A stretch of DNA of 46,934 nt from NCBI GenBank assembly GCA_903904875.1, contig CAIVEC010000006.1:1-46934 (forward strand), in the 5' to 3' direction. Shown piece by piece: positions 22,262 through 34,210 of this stretch. The DNA is from an uncultured bacterium (GTDB lineage Bacteria; Patescibacteriota; Gracilibacteria; Absconditabacterales; Absconditicoccaceae). The notes under the pieces were generated by a model. It worked only from the letters and a program-made list of their open reading frames with translations, was not told the origin of the DNA and made no database searches. Within the stretch, counting starts at the first letter, position 1; each line of letters starts with the position of its first letter. The position numbers and the translations under genes are program-made.

Positions 22262-22444
22262 TACCTTATTAGTGTTGAGTTTCCCTCCTTCGAGGACAAG
22301 TAAGTTCTAAGTTCTAAGTGAAAGACTTATTTTTGTATGGACTATCGTATATTACAATAGTCTATAATAATACAAAATCCTATACTTAACATTTAACACT
22401 TAGCACTTAACATAAGTTTGTTTTTTAGTCATTTAGTCGTTTCC

Positions 22445-23134
22445 ATGAAAAAATATCTCTTCCTTATCTCTTTATTAACCGTTGTATTTTTGTGATTAGG
22501 AAATTATTCGTTTGGACAATGAGAAACATGTACATGTACTACAGATTGAAGTTGAAATGTACAAAGCATAAATTGTCCTTCATGACGACAACAATCATGA
22601 AATTGATGTAATTGTAGACCCGAAGGTTGAAGTGAAATATTACAATGTACTAATACAAATAATTCTACTCCAGCTGGTTGAATCGGTTGAGCAGGTGGTG
22701 GGGCATGATGAGCTACTACAGTTACTTGTTCAAGTATAAAGACATGAAGTGATTGTAAATATGATAACTGATGTAAATGGCAAGATAATATGTGTAAATC
22801 TTGTAAAGCTCCTGGAGTCTGCTGTGGGATATCACTCAATACCTCTGTGCCATTTATCGGTAATTGCATAGAAAATTCGACGGGTAATGTCGGTGCAGGT
22901 GAGACTGATGTTACCTGAGATACTGCATTCCCTGTCTTGATGTGAAGTCTGACTAAGATACTCGTGACTATTATCTTGATTGTCTCATTCGTCTTGATCA
23001 TCATCTGAGGTATCATGATTGCTACGGGCAATCCTGGAGGAAAGAAAATGATCATCAGGGTAGTCGTCGGTATCGCTCTTCTCGGTGCTTCAGGCGTCAT
23101 CTTACGTTTGATCAATCCAAACTTCTTCGGATAA
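22445..23134 (+). CDS. Cys- and Gly-rich secreted membrane protein with VirB2/TrbC-like C-terminal TM pair
   Basis: 229 aa with about 20 in-frame TGA; C-terminus LTKILVTIILIVSFVLIII(TGA)GIMIATGNPGGGKKMIIRVVVGIALLGASGVILRLINPNFFG. Confidence 0.75.
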
Positions 23135-23161
23135 AATTCTTTATTATGTAATATAGATACA

Positions 23162-23554
23162 ATGGTAAACGTTAAATTCAAAAATGGCTTTTTAATAGAG
23201 CATAAACTGCTTTTCGGTTTTGAAAAACCTGATCCTAAATATATCAACTTGGCGTTGGAGCCTGGCAGTGATATGCGTTACGAAAAATTGGATTATACAC
23301 TTGTGGACTATCCCGGCGAATATGACATCCAGGATGTCAGCATCGAATGTTTTCTCGGCGCCAACAATAAGCTTAACTATATCCTCACTATCAACGGCAA
23401 AAAAATCGGCATCATCCAATCGCCTGATGTATTGGAGATGGATGAAGTGGGAGAAGTGAATTTCCGACTCTATCAAGACGATAAAATAGCAAAAAAAATA
23501 GATCAGCTTGAGCTTGAATGAGAAAAACAAAAACTAGAAATGACGACTGAATAA
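23162..23554 (+). CDS. Conserved hypothetical protein, possibly MBL-fold (UlaG-like) related
   Basis: YTLVDYPGEYDIQDVSIECFLGANNKLNYILTINGKKIGIIQSPDVLE; 130 aa. Confidence 0.6.
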
Positions 23555-23693
23555 ACTTAGATACAGATTGTTACAAGCTCATTACATTCGCGTCACATAT
23601 CGCTACATGTTGTTGTAAAATAGCTACAACCTGAAACGATCTGAGACGATCTGGAACAATCTGAGACGAAAATTAATTTATTAATTAGTTTTC

Positions 23694-24890
23694 ATGACAT
23701 TTGAACCGCTTTCATCGTATGTGAGACCGCAAAGCTTAGATGATTTTGTCTGACAATCCCACTTAGTGGGACCAGGGAAACCGCTGAGCATTTTTTTGCA
23801 ATCCGACAAAGTGCCGTCCATGATTTTCCGAGGACCCCCAGGATGCGGCAAGACGACGATAGCACATATCATCTCGCAGACATTGCAAGCGGATTTTTTC
23901 CGTCTTTCGTGAGTCACGAGCAAAAAAGAGGATCTGCTCAAATTGGTCGATCAAGCGAAAATAAATTTCCAATACGGGAAATCTACTATCATATTCCTTG
24001 ACGAAATTCACCGCTGGAATAAAGCGCAGCAAGATACCTTATTACCGTATGTAGAAAAAGGCACGGTTATCCTTATCTGAGCGACGACGGAGAATCCGAG
24101 CTTCACCGTGAATAACGCGCTGCTCAGCAGATGCAGGGTATTCGTCTTCGAAAAGTTGTCAGATGAAGAAATATTTGATTTCATCAAAAAACAATTTCCT
24201 CTGATCCTCAAAATACATCCGAAAATCTCCTTGACCGACGAACATATCCTTCTCATCAGCAAACTCGGCAACTGAGATCTCCGCAATTCCTTGAATATCC
24301 TGGAATCGGCGATCTTTCTCGCCAAGGATTGAATCATCACCGACCAGATAATTTTACAAGCAGGACAGAAGACCGTGTATTACGATAGGGACGGTGAAGA
24401 GCATTACAATATCATTTCCGCTATCCATAAATCGCTCCGTGATTCCGATGCTGACGCTGCGTGCTATCGGGTCCAGAGGATGCTCATGGGAGGCGAGGAT
24501 CCATTGTATTTAGCGAGAAGACTTTTGCGTTTTGCATCTGAAGATATCTGACCGGCTGACAATAACGCATTACTTTTAGCTAACCAGGTATATGATGCTG
24601 TCGCCAAGATCTGAATGCCGGAGTGCGATGTTTTTCTTTTCCAATTAGCCATCTATTTAGCGAAGGCAAAGAAAAATAATGTAGCGTATCGTACCGCTAT
24701 CGCTACGAGGGAGGATGTAGAAAAATACGGCAATTTGCCTGTTCCGCTTCACTTACGTAACGCGCCTACCAAACTCATGAAAGATTTGAAGTATGGAAAA
24801 TGATATAAATACGCTCATGATTATCCTGATACAAAAGTCGACCAAGAGCATTTTCCTTCTGAACTCAAAGGACGCACCTATCTTAAATAG
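23694..24890 (+). CDS. rarA: Replication-associated recombination protein A (AAA ATPase)
   Basis: [26 protein letters not shown](CGA)[39 protein letters not shown], (TGA)[41 protein letters not shown]. Confidence 0.95.
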
Positions 24891-25019
24891 TTTTCTAATT
24901 TCTTATTATTTTGAATTTTTGTCAATTCAAATTGTTTTTTTTGTCGTGTAAAAACTTGTTTTATTCCCTCAAATGCTTATGTTATTGCAAGTTTTTTTAA
25001 ATTTTTATATAATTCAAAA

Positions 25020-25415
25020 ATGGTATTTACAAAAAAAATCGCTAAAGCACCTGCAGTCATGGTAGAGACAAAAAAACTATCAGGAAAAGATACTTGTTGT
25101 GGTGGTGCTTCATGTTTTCGAAAAGTAAAACATTGTTTGGTGTTTCTTCTCGTTATCTTAAACACTATTTTACTTATCTGGGTATTGTGCAATCAAACCA
25201 AAATCGAAGCTGATAAAGTATGAGGAAGAGCTAATTACAACATGGTTGAACAAATCTACAAATCAGCAACATTCAAGGCTCAACAGAAACAACAGATCGA
25301 ACAAGCTTTACAAATGTATCAAGGATGAGGAACTCAACAAGCTGCACAACCTACAACTACAACAACTGCACAACCTACAACTACGACAACTGCTACTCCT
25401 ACCGTAACTCAATAG
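25020..25415 (+). CDS. Membrane protein, paralog 1 of tandem trio
   Basis: TM VFLLVILNTILLIWVL, NYNMVEQIYKSATFKAQQKQQIEQAL, Thr-rich tail; 131 aa. Confidence 0.7.
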
Positions 25416-25437
25416 TTTTATTTGATAATTATCTCTT

Positions 25438-25758
25438 ATGACTACAGAAAAAAAATATGAAAACATGAAAATGTTTGTCATAGCACTTTTGATACTTAAC
25501 GTATTGCTTGGCATCTATATCGCATTCATCAAACATGATGCGCTTCGATTGGAAACTTTGAAGGCTGGATGAACTGCAAATATGAATATGGCAAGACAAC
25601 TCTATGAATCACCTGTGTATATCCAACAGCAAAAATCAACATTGGATCAGATTCTGGGTAGTATGAATCAGGCTGCACAACCTACAACTACGACAACTCA
25701 ACCAACGGTTACTGCACAACCAGATACAACTACAACTACTCCTACCGTAGCACAGTAA
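25438..25758 (+). CDS. Membrane protein, paralog 2 of tandem trio (no catalytic domain)
   Basis: MTTEKKYENMKMFVIALLILNVLLGIYIAFIKHDALRLETLKAG(TGA)TANMNMARQLYESPVYIQQQKSTLDQILGSMNQ + Thr/Pro linker; 106 aa. Confidence 0.75.
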
Positions 25759-25777
25759 TTTTATCCAGCTTAGCTGT

Positions 25778-25828
25778 ATAAAAACGACGTTAAACTTTCT
25801 TTCAGAAAATTTCGGCGTCTTATTTTAT
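25778..25828. promoter_or_regulatory. Structured hairpin element type A, copy 2
   Basis: ATAAAAACGACGTTA-AACTTTCTTTCAGAAAATT-TCGGCGTCTTATTTTAT. Confidence 0.6.
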
Positions 25829-25844
25829 TTTGTAAATATTTATT

Positions 25845-26705
25845 ATGACCATAGAAAAAAAGTATGGAAACATGAAAATGCTTTTTATAGCACTTGTGAT
25901 ACTCAATGTATTGCTTGGTATCTATATCGCATTTTTCAAAAGAGACGCATATCGATTGGAAACATTGAAAGTCGGTGGAACTGAAAATATGAACATGGCA
26001 ACCCAATTGTATAAGTCAGATACATACAAACAGCAACAGAAATCCACGCTTGAACAGATTCTTGGTTCTATGAACCAAACTGGTACAACAGCTCAAGCTA
26101 ATACTACTGCACAAGCAGATACCACTACAACTACTGCTACTCAGTGAGATGCATCAAAATTTGCTGCTATCGAAAAAGACGGTTACATCAAAGGAAATAA
26201 GAATGCAAGAATCACTATCATAGAATATTCTGATCTGATTTGTCCTTTCTGCAAGAGACATTACAGTGCTCAGACTCTCGAAAATCTTGTAGCAAAATAT
26301 CCTAATGATGTAAATATGGAATTTAGGAATATGCCATTAGCACAACTTCATCCTACTGCTCCTATCTGAGCTCAAGGTGCTATCTGTGCTGGTAAACTTG
26401 GAGGAGGTGATAAATACTATGCATATATCGCTGAGGCGTTTAAAGCATCAGAATTCACTGAAGATAGTACAATTGCTATCGGTGTAAGTCTTGGTCTCAA
26501 TAAAGCTAAATTTACTACTTGTCTTACTAGTCCAGAAACTATAGCAACTGTAAACGCTCAAATACAAGAAGGTCAAGCGTTCGGTATCAATGGTACTCCA
26601 GGTAATCTCGTCGTAGATAACCAAAAAGGCACCTATACATTGATAGCTGGTGCTTATCCTGCTGAAACTTTTGAAGCTGAAATCACTAAAATCCTTGGAA
26701 AATAA
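25845..26705 (+). CDS. Membrane-anchored DsbA-like thioredoxin-fold oxidoreductase, paralog 3 of tandem trio
   Basis: Same N-terminal module as paralog 2, then GNKNARITIIEYSDLICPFCKRHY (CPFC) ... GQAFGINGTPGNLVV; joins 25845..26147 through TGA, 286 aa. Confidence 0.88.
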
Positions 26706-26724
26706 TCCATATATAGTTTTCAAA

Positions 26725-26751
26725 AAAACCCTGCTTAAGCAGGGTTTTTTT
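26725..26751. terminator. Intrinsic terminator
   Basis: AAAACCCTGC-TTAA-GCAGGGTTTTTTT. Confidence 0.85.
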
Positions 26752-26766
26752 ATTTGCTGTATATGT

Positions 26767-29637
26767 TTACTTACTGATCTTCTCTTTCTGGAGTTCGTAT
26801 TGGAGTTCTTCTATATCTTTCTTAAGTTTGTTCATCTCTCTTTTTTTCTCCCTGATTATATCGGGGTCTGCACCGCTTGATGAAAGGCTAGGCATCATGG
26901 TCCTGATAGCCTGGAGTTCTTGCTCTTTGGCACGTAAGGCTTCACGGAGATCTTCTTTTTTGTTGGTGACCACCAAAACTTTACGTTGCACTTTGATGCC
27001 TATCGTGATGTTGATGATGCTTTCGGTATGATATTTACCGAGTTCTTTTTCGTTTTCGAGGTATTCGATCGATGATGCGTTGATCAGTTTATATATTATT
27101 TTTTCCTGTTTCCTGAGGTATTGCAAGAAGTCCAATGGTGCGAAAAAACAGATATCCACTTCCTCATGCTTTGCATAGTCGTATTTCTGCTTCATCCCCA
27201 AAAACTTATCTATGATATCCATAAAAAGCTGTGTCTTGTAATTTTTGCTGATGCTGGTAAGGTGCTCTTCTATCTGCTGTACTAAGATAGGTCAGTCAAA
27301 TCCTAATTGTTCTCGTGTCTGTTGCGTTATAAACGGGATGAATGGATGCAAGAGTTTCAATAAGCTTCCTAGGCATCGTAATGTCACTTTACTGCCGTTT
27401 TCCGTATCGTGGTATTTCTGGATTTCCAGATATTTGTCGCAAAAATCCTCTTTGATCATAGTGATCATCTTGTGCTGGATTTCAGGAATCGCGTTTTTTG
27501 CCAGAGCTTCTTCATACTCTTTTTGGAGTTCTATGGTCTTGTAGATGATCCAGAGTTCAAATTCACTTAATGCACTTTTTCTCTTGTCCAAATAGCTTTT
27601 CAACTGCCCAAAATCAGAGATTTTTCTTGTTCATTTCTTATCATACAGATGCTGGCCGACAAATCTGGATGCGTTTCGAAGCTTGCTTATAAAGTGTTCA
27701 TACTCCGTGATATCCTGACTAGGATCTCCTGCATAGAGTCTGGTGCAATCCGTTCCGAAATTTTTGATCAGTTCTTTGAACGGCTCTTTATTTTTTTTAC
27801 TGATTTTCTGTTCTTTCTGGATATAACAGGTGTCGAAAAGTATTTTGTCTTGGATATTATATCCTATGATAATGGTTTTGAGAAATTCAAAAATATTATG
27901 TTCACTGATGCAGAATATCTTTTTCGGCTCTTTCTTGCTTTCACTGAATGCTTCCATCATTTTTATCAGAATCAGCGCATGACCTAGTGTTTCTTCTATT
28001 TTTTCTTTTTGCTGGACGAGTCCTTCGTCATTGCTTACGAGAGTATCTATATCCAGATTATAAAATCATTTTTTCTTGCTCGACATCGCGATGGATTTTT
28101 CCAGGAAATTCGTCAATCCTATAGAAAACTTTTCGAATTGACTCATTCATTTTTTCTTTGACAGGACTGTCGCCTTTGCAGGACCAAGGTCCTTTTCCGT
28201 GTATTCCACTATTTTTTTCAACTCATTCAGCTCCTTGCTGTATCCTCTTGGTAGTGTCTCGCTGAACAGCTCGATATATGCTTCCAGCGTGCTCTGTTCT
28301 CCGGTACGGCTTTTTCCAAGCAAGACATCTATGCATTCCTCAATGCTGAAATACTGTCTGAGGCGTCTATCGACGATAAGATTGAATATGATGAGTGAAA
28401 GTACTGTGAATTTATTCTTCGTCTTTTTGACAGGCAGATTGAGGAGTTCGTTGTCAGAAATGAAATAATTTTTTCCGCTTTCGCTTTTCCAAAGCGGCAA
28501 GGAATATCCCTTGGAATCTTCCTTGGTGACCGGTCGATATTCTATTGTCTGGATCATATTCGCGATATTCTCTTCGTATTTTTCCGGGATGATGGTGAGT
28601 TTTTTTTCTTTGATGGCTGTTTGGATATTGCTCATTTCCTTATCTATCTTGATGAATAACTGGTTGCAGAGGAGCGGTCGCGCTCTTTCGCCTGTTTTCC
28701 TGTGTACAGCGACTTCAGCTTCGGTATATTTTGTACCTTCGAGGTTATGGATATCATCGAGATTCTTTACGATATTCTTTACGAATTCGCTTGCATTCTT
28801 GCCGCAGAAATCACCTGCTGATTTGGTGAAACATCCGCTTTTGTCGATAGCGAATTTATCTATTTGAAGTCCGTGTTTCTGCGCTATCATCAACGATCTC
28901 TTATCATGTGCCGGCGTGATTCTGATAATTCCTGTCCCTTTGGTCGGATCCACGGATTCATCTGCTATGATAGGGATGGTCTTATTTACAATCGGTATGA
29001 TGACTTTATTTTTTACCAATTTTTTGTACCTTTTGTCATCAGGATGCACCGCAAGCGCCACATCGGCGAAAATAGTTTCCGGCCAGAGTGTCGGCACGAT
29101 CAGTGAAATATTTTTGGTGTCTACGAAATATCTGAGATTGTATTGTTTGACCTGCATTTTTTTCCGTTGTAATTCATCAGTACCCAGTGTTTTCTGTTCC
29201 TGTATGCTTCGATAATTGATCGAACAGTCTTCATAAATGCGTCCTTCCTGCACAAGCTCCACAAAAAGATTTCTGACAAAATTCGTATTCCTTTCTGAAT
29301 AGACGACATTATCGGTATCGATACCGAAAAATATTCCTGCTTTGGTCAGGAGATTCTCATAATTCTCGGTTTTGAGATTTTTGTCTTCCGTATCAAAAAT
29401 AGGCAATAATTTCGCCTTGATTCATTTCATCATCAGATAGGTAGCAACCATATCTTCTTTGATGAGTCCGCTGATCGAATCCAATGAGGTATCTTTGGAT
29501 ATGGTGATCGGCAACTGTGTTATGACTGTTTCCCGTTTGGTTGCATCTTTTTTGGTCGTGAAGAGTTTCTGAAAATAATTTTTTTTGAGAAGTTCTGATT
29601 CTATGGAAAAATGATTATATTTTTTTTTGATATCCAT
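26767..29637 (-). CDS. Valyl-tRNA synthetase-like protein with degenerate synthetic active site
   Basis: 956 aa in one frame; editing-domain WPETIFADVALAVHPDDKRY and GTGIIRITPAHD; HFISKL(CGA)NASRFV; LLHPFIPFITQQT(CGA)EQL; C-terminal coiled-coil; HIGH region reads TSLDSISGL. Confidence 0.85.
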
Positions 29638-29794
29638 TTTTTATTTCTAAAAAGACTAAATTTAATGAATAATGAATAGTGAATAATTAATAATTAATAA
29701 TGTTGGTATTTGCTTTATTATCTATTATTGTAAATTACTATAGTTTGTGAGTCTACAATTCCTACATTTTTCATTATTATTTTTTAATTATTAA

Positions 29795-31441
29795 TTAATT
29801 TTTGGAATATCCGTAGAGTTTGTAGATTGTATATGCAAATAAGCTTATCAAGATAATAAGCAGAATGTTTTCTACCGGTCCTGTCTGTATCTTTTTTACG
29901 CTAGATATATTGAGCGTGGTTCCGTCTTTACAGATTCATTGGACGAGATAATATGCATATGCTTCTTTTTTGGAAAGTTTATTGAACGGGTATTCAAACA
30001 TCGTACCTGTTGTTTCTCCTACTTTCTGCATACTACTTATTTCGCTGGTTTGGAAATCCGACCTATAGATGACATATTTTTCTATATTGTTGACTCAGGT
30101 CCGCATAAGGTAATATTTTTCACCGATCTGTCAGGTGGTCACGTTGATGCCAACTACAATACAACTGGCATCTTCTCCTACTTTTGCTTGGGTCACTTCA
30201 GAAGGCGTACCGGTAGGGTTACCTGCACTATCGAGCGGAGTGATCTGGAAATAATAGGTATCTCCTACCGTGAGGTTTTCTATAACGATTTGATTGGTTT
30301 GCACGGTAGTAGTAAGATTGAGATTGTTTTCGCTGGTTCCATAATCGAGTCTGTATTGTGGTATGGTTCCTAGAGCTTCTCGAGTTACATTCAATTTCGT
30401 CTTGTCGATACTATCAGAATATAATCTGATCTTACCGATAGCATTTCCTGTCTCTACAAGGATTGTCGCTACACCGGTATAACTTTTTGTCTGTCCTAGC
30501 ACGATAAGATCCACTCCTACTTGGAGACTTCCTACAGTATCCATTACTATTTCTTTAGTGAAGACTCATGCGCTTTTTTTGTCCATAGGAACTGATTTTC
30601 CATCACTCAACTTTATCTGGGCAGAAGTCACGCTATCACTGCTATTGACCGTAAAGGTCGCTTTTTCTCATTGTTTGAATGTTCCGTTAGGTTCTATCTT
30701 GATGCTATTAAATACTCCGTCTTGGATAGGTTGATAACCGAAGGAAACAATCTCGGATTCACCGATCACTTCGTTGTTGACGTTCAGAATCTTTATCTGG
30801 AGGATATTATCTCACTGAGTTATTCCGCTGACATAGGCGCTGATATCACCGTTTGCATTGGTCACCCCTTGTGAAACGGAATTATTGTTTATATAGATTT
30901 CATATGGCGCGTTAGGCAATGATGGTGCGGTTGCCATGACATTAGCAATCTGATTTTTTTCTATTCAGCCGGGAACTGGAGAAATCAGCGATATCGTTTT
31001 TTCTGCCGTGGTATTTGTTGTGGTACCTACGATCACTGTCTTTTGTCCTATAATCGTATCGTTGATGATATCTGATACTTTGATGGTAAATGTTCAGGAT
31101 TTTTTGATGGTTAGTCCTTTGGAAAATAATTTTACTCCCTGATCTTGTGGAAGGAAGGTATAGAGTCCGTCACTTGGTACGGTATAATCTGCAGTATCCA
31201 CGATACCTACTATTTCGATAAAGACATCGCCTTGGTAGTCTTTGACGATATCACCGTTTGCTGTTACTGCTTTGATGGTGATATCCACTGCTTCGCCGAC
31301 ATCAAATGAACTTGGTACGACTTCAACGATAAACGCGTCCGGGTTAGCAGCATGCACATTATTGTTTGCTACAAATCCAACTCCGAGCATACCGATAGCC
31401 AATATGCTTGCTATAAGTGTTTTGCGTGAAAATTTCATCAT
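29795..31441 (-). CDS. Secreted surface protein with Ig/FN3-like domains and TGPVENILL C-terminal tail
   Basis: Signal peptide MMKFSRKTLIASILAIGMLGVGFVANNNVHA; fragments 31094..31441 and 30131..30544 in one frame; tail VKKIQTGPVENILLIILISLFAYTIYKLYGYSKN; 548 aa. Confidence 0.8.
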
Positions 31442-31465
31442 ACGATAATAGGGATAAATACTATA

Positions 31466-31972
31466 TTACTTAGAGTGTGATGTTATCTCATTGAGTGATC
31501 CGATAGATAAGTTTTTTTGTCCCACAGCTATCGCTTCGCTCAAAAGGATATCTGTCATATCTCCGCTAAACGGCAACAATACTGCACTCTGTGTCTTGTC
31601 GATAGTTCCGTTCGGAGTAAATTGGATGACTATGTTATTTTCATCAGGAGTCTTTGCTATCCGTGTTCCTTGTCCACTGAGATTTGCTGGATCTATCGTA
31701 ACCGTATCTTTATCGAAACTTATCGTAAAATCTATGCTTGCCGGAGTTTCCAATTTTTCTGCCATAAAGATATCTACATATCCGCTATTCGTCTTATACG
31801 CTATGTCTCGTCACTTTTCGGCGATAAATGCTTTTTCCTGGAGAGAAAGCACGCTTGCAGTAAAAAAATCCGGATTCTTGACAATATAGAATAATCCGAA
31901 GGCAACCAACGCCGCTCCTATGATGATACCTATATTCTGTTTCCAGCTTCAGAAGAATTTATTTTTGCTCAT
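31466..31972 (-). CDS. Membrane-anchored protein, possible cohesin-like domain
   Basis: MSKNKFF(TGA)SWKQNIGIIIGAALVAFGLFYIV...FTISFDKDTVTIDPANLSGQGT...; 168 aa. Confidence 0.6.
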
Positions 31973-32355
31973 TTTTTTCTCCAAACAGATAAAATTTCCG
32001 CTTTTTTAAGGTATATAAAATAAGTATGTTTTTTGTTGTTAAAATCAACTATAAATTAGCTCAAAGTCAACTTTATTCTTCTAATATTTTTTAAACGCTC
32101 CGCTGGGGTCACTTTTTGGCATTGCCCTTCGTGCCTCAGGATTAAAACCCCAAAAACTGACGAAAAAACTCTAGCCAGATGCAAAACTCAGGACTATTAT
32201 TCCAAATACACATTTTCTACCAACTCGACTCCGTCCCACTTGCGGTGGGTCCCACTTCGTCTCGTTCCATTTTACTTCTTCATCTAAAAATCGCTCACTA
32301 TCTCGTGGTGTGCATCTGTCGGATGTAAAAAAGTGAAAAATAAAATAAATTTGTT

Positions 32356-33735
32356 TTACAATTCCACTTGGTCTTTTATGCTTGGTATTTCACATGTGAA
32401 GCCGATTTCTTCAAGTCTGGATTTCAGTGCTATTTGTGCGTTCCCTTCTCCATGGATGATGAATGTTTTCTGAGGCGGTTTCGTAAATCCTTTCGCCCAT
32501 CTCAAAAGCTGATCACCATCTGCATGTCCGGAAAATCCGTTTATCTTTTCTATCTCTGCATTCACATCAACTTCCATTCCCATCATCCTCACTTTTTTCT
32601 CTCATTCCAGGATATATCTTCCTAATGTTCCGTCCGCTTGATAGCCTACGAACAATAACGTATTTTTTTTGTCTCGAAGTCCGTGCCTGAGATGATGTGT
32701 AATCCTTCCTGCAGTACACATGCCATTCCCTGCTATGATGATGCAAGGATCATTGTAGGTATTCAATTTCATCGAATCTTCGACGCTTTCCATACATTCC
32801 AATTCCGGAAAATCAAATGGATGAGGATATTTATGTAATGCTTCTTCATCGAAAACTTCCGTATGCTTTTTGAATATTTCTGTCGCTTTGATGGATAACG
32901 GGCTATCCAAGAAAATCTTTTCTGCTGGAAACTTTCCTTCTTTGATGATGATATTGTAGAAATAGAGGAGTTCCTGAGTCCTTTCTACGGAGAATGACGG
33001 AATCAAAAGTTTCCCTCATTTATTGAATGTCTCTGTGGTATATTTCACCAATAATTCTTCCTTGCCTGCTGTGTCCTCATGTTTTTTGTCTCCATAGGTT
33101 GATTCTATCAGCAGATAATCTGCATCTGCGATCAATGTCGGATCCTGTACGATAGGCGTACCTCGTTGTCCTATATCTCATGAAAAAACGATCTTGGTTT
33201 TCTTGCTTCATTCCGTCACGAAAAGTTCAATGTTCGCTGATCAGAGGATATGTCCCGCATCATTGAATCTTGCCTCGATATTTTCATTCAGTGTGAATGT
33301 TTTTGTATATTCAATCGGACTGAAGAACTTCTTGCACGCTTTTGCATCATCAAGCGTATACATAGGCACTCTCGGTTCCTGATGATTTTTTTTTCTTCTC
33401 CTATTTTCGTCTTCGATATTCTTTTCCTGGATCTCCGCACTATCTTCAAATAAGATATTTGAGAGATCTATGGTCGCTGATGTCGCATAAATTTTTCCGT
33501 TGAATCCTTGTTTATATAATTTAGGGATCAATCCGCAGTGGTCGATATGGGCGTGGGTAAGTAATATAAATTCTATCTGCTTGGGATCAAAAAGAAATGG
33601 TTCGTAATTCAACCTTGTCACTTCTTTCGGTCATTGGAACATCCCGCAATCCACGAGAAATTTTGTCGTTCCCGTCTCGATGTAATAACATGATCAGGTG
33701 ACGATTTTGGCTGCTCCGCAAAAAGTAAGCTTCAT
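32356..33735 (-). CDS. MBL-fold beta-CASP ribonuclease
   Basis: MKLTFCGAAKIVT(TGA)SCYYIE; LLTHAHIDHCGLIPKL; AGNGMCTAGRITHHL; NTLLFVGYQADGTLGR; NGFSGHADGDQLLRW; IIHGE. Confidence 0.93.
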
Positions 33736-33764
33736 TTTTTTAAAATTTACGACATAAAAATTTT

Positions 33765-34178
33765 TTAAATTTCGTCTTCTGTAAATACTTTGATATTATT
33801 CTTCTTCAGAAGCTTAGTAAAAACCCCATCTCCATATACCAATTTTCCAGAAAACGTGCCGTCATAGATTTTTCCGCAACCGCAGGATGGCGATTTAGAT
33901 TTCACAATCGCTTCATTGCAATTGATAAGTTTAGCTATTTTCAACGCTTCTTCCGCTCATCTCTCAAATTGCTGGGTGACGTCTTTTCCGTCTTTGGTGA
34001 ACACTCTTCCATTTCTCTGTTCTGCAGGAATCCTTGGAATAGTCAATCCGCCCAAGAGTTCTGGACAGACAGGAACTGCTTCGTTTTGTTCAACTAATTC
34101 AATAACTTTCTGGCAAGGTCTTGCTTCACCATTCCATCTGCATTTAACCCCCGCTAGACAAGCGCTTACGATTTTCAT
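33765..34178 (-). CDS. DUF523 family protein
   Basis: MKIVSACLAGVKCRWNGEA..VPVCPELLGGLTIPRIPAEQRNGRVFTKDGKDVTQQFE(TGA)GAEEALKIAK..SKSPSCGCGKIYDGTFSGKLVYGDGVFTKLL-type pattern. Confidence 0.85.
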
Positions 34179-34210
34179 CTCATAATGATAAGATAAAAAA
34201 TGCATATTGC

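Noticed and set aside
22504-23247. 247-aa minus-strand ORF, one of the longest in the track
   Set aside because: Antisense to the recoded VirB2-like gene; TGA-rich sense strands give open antisense frames. The plus-strand reading has a signal peptide and TM pair.
25670-25760. Possible CRISPR-like or direct-repeat array in CCTACAACTACAACAACT sequences
   Set aside because: It is a coding Thr/Pro/Gln-rich linker (QPTTTTTAQPTTTTT), too short and without spacers.
26767-29637. Selenocysteine or pyrrolysine explanation for in-frame TGA
   Set aside because: TGA frequency is far too high, positions align to Gly rather than Cys, and there are no SECIS-like elements; Pyl uses TAG, which here acts as a stop.
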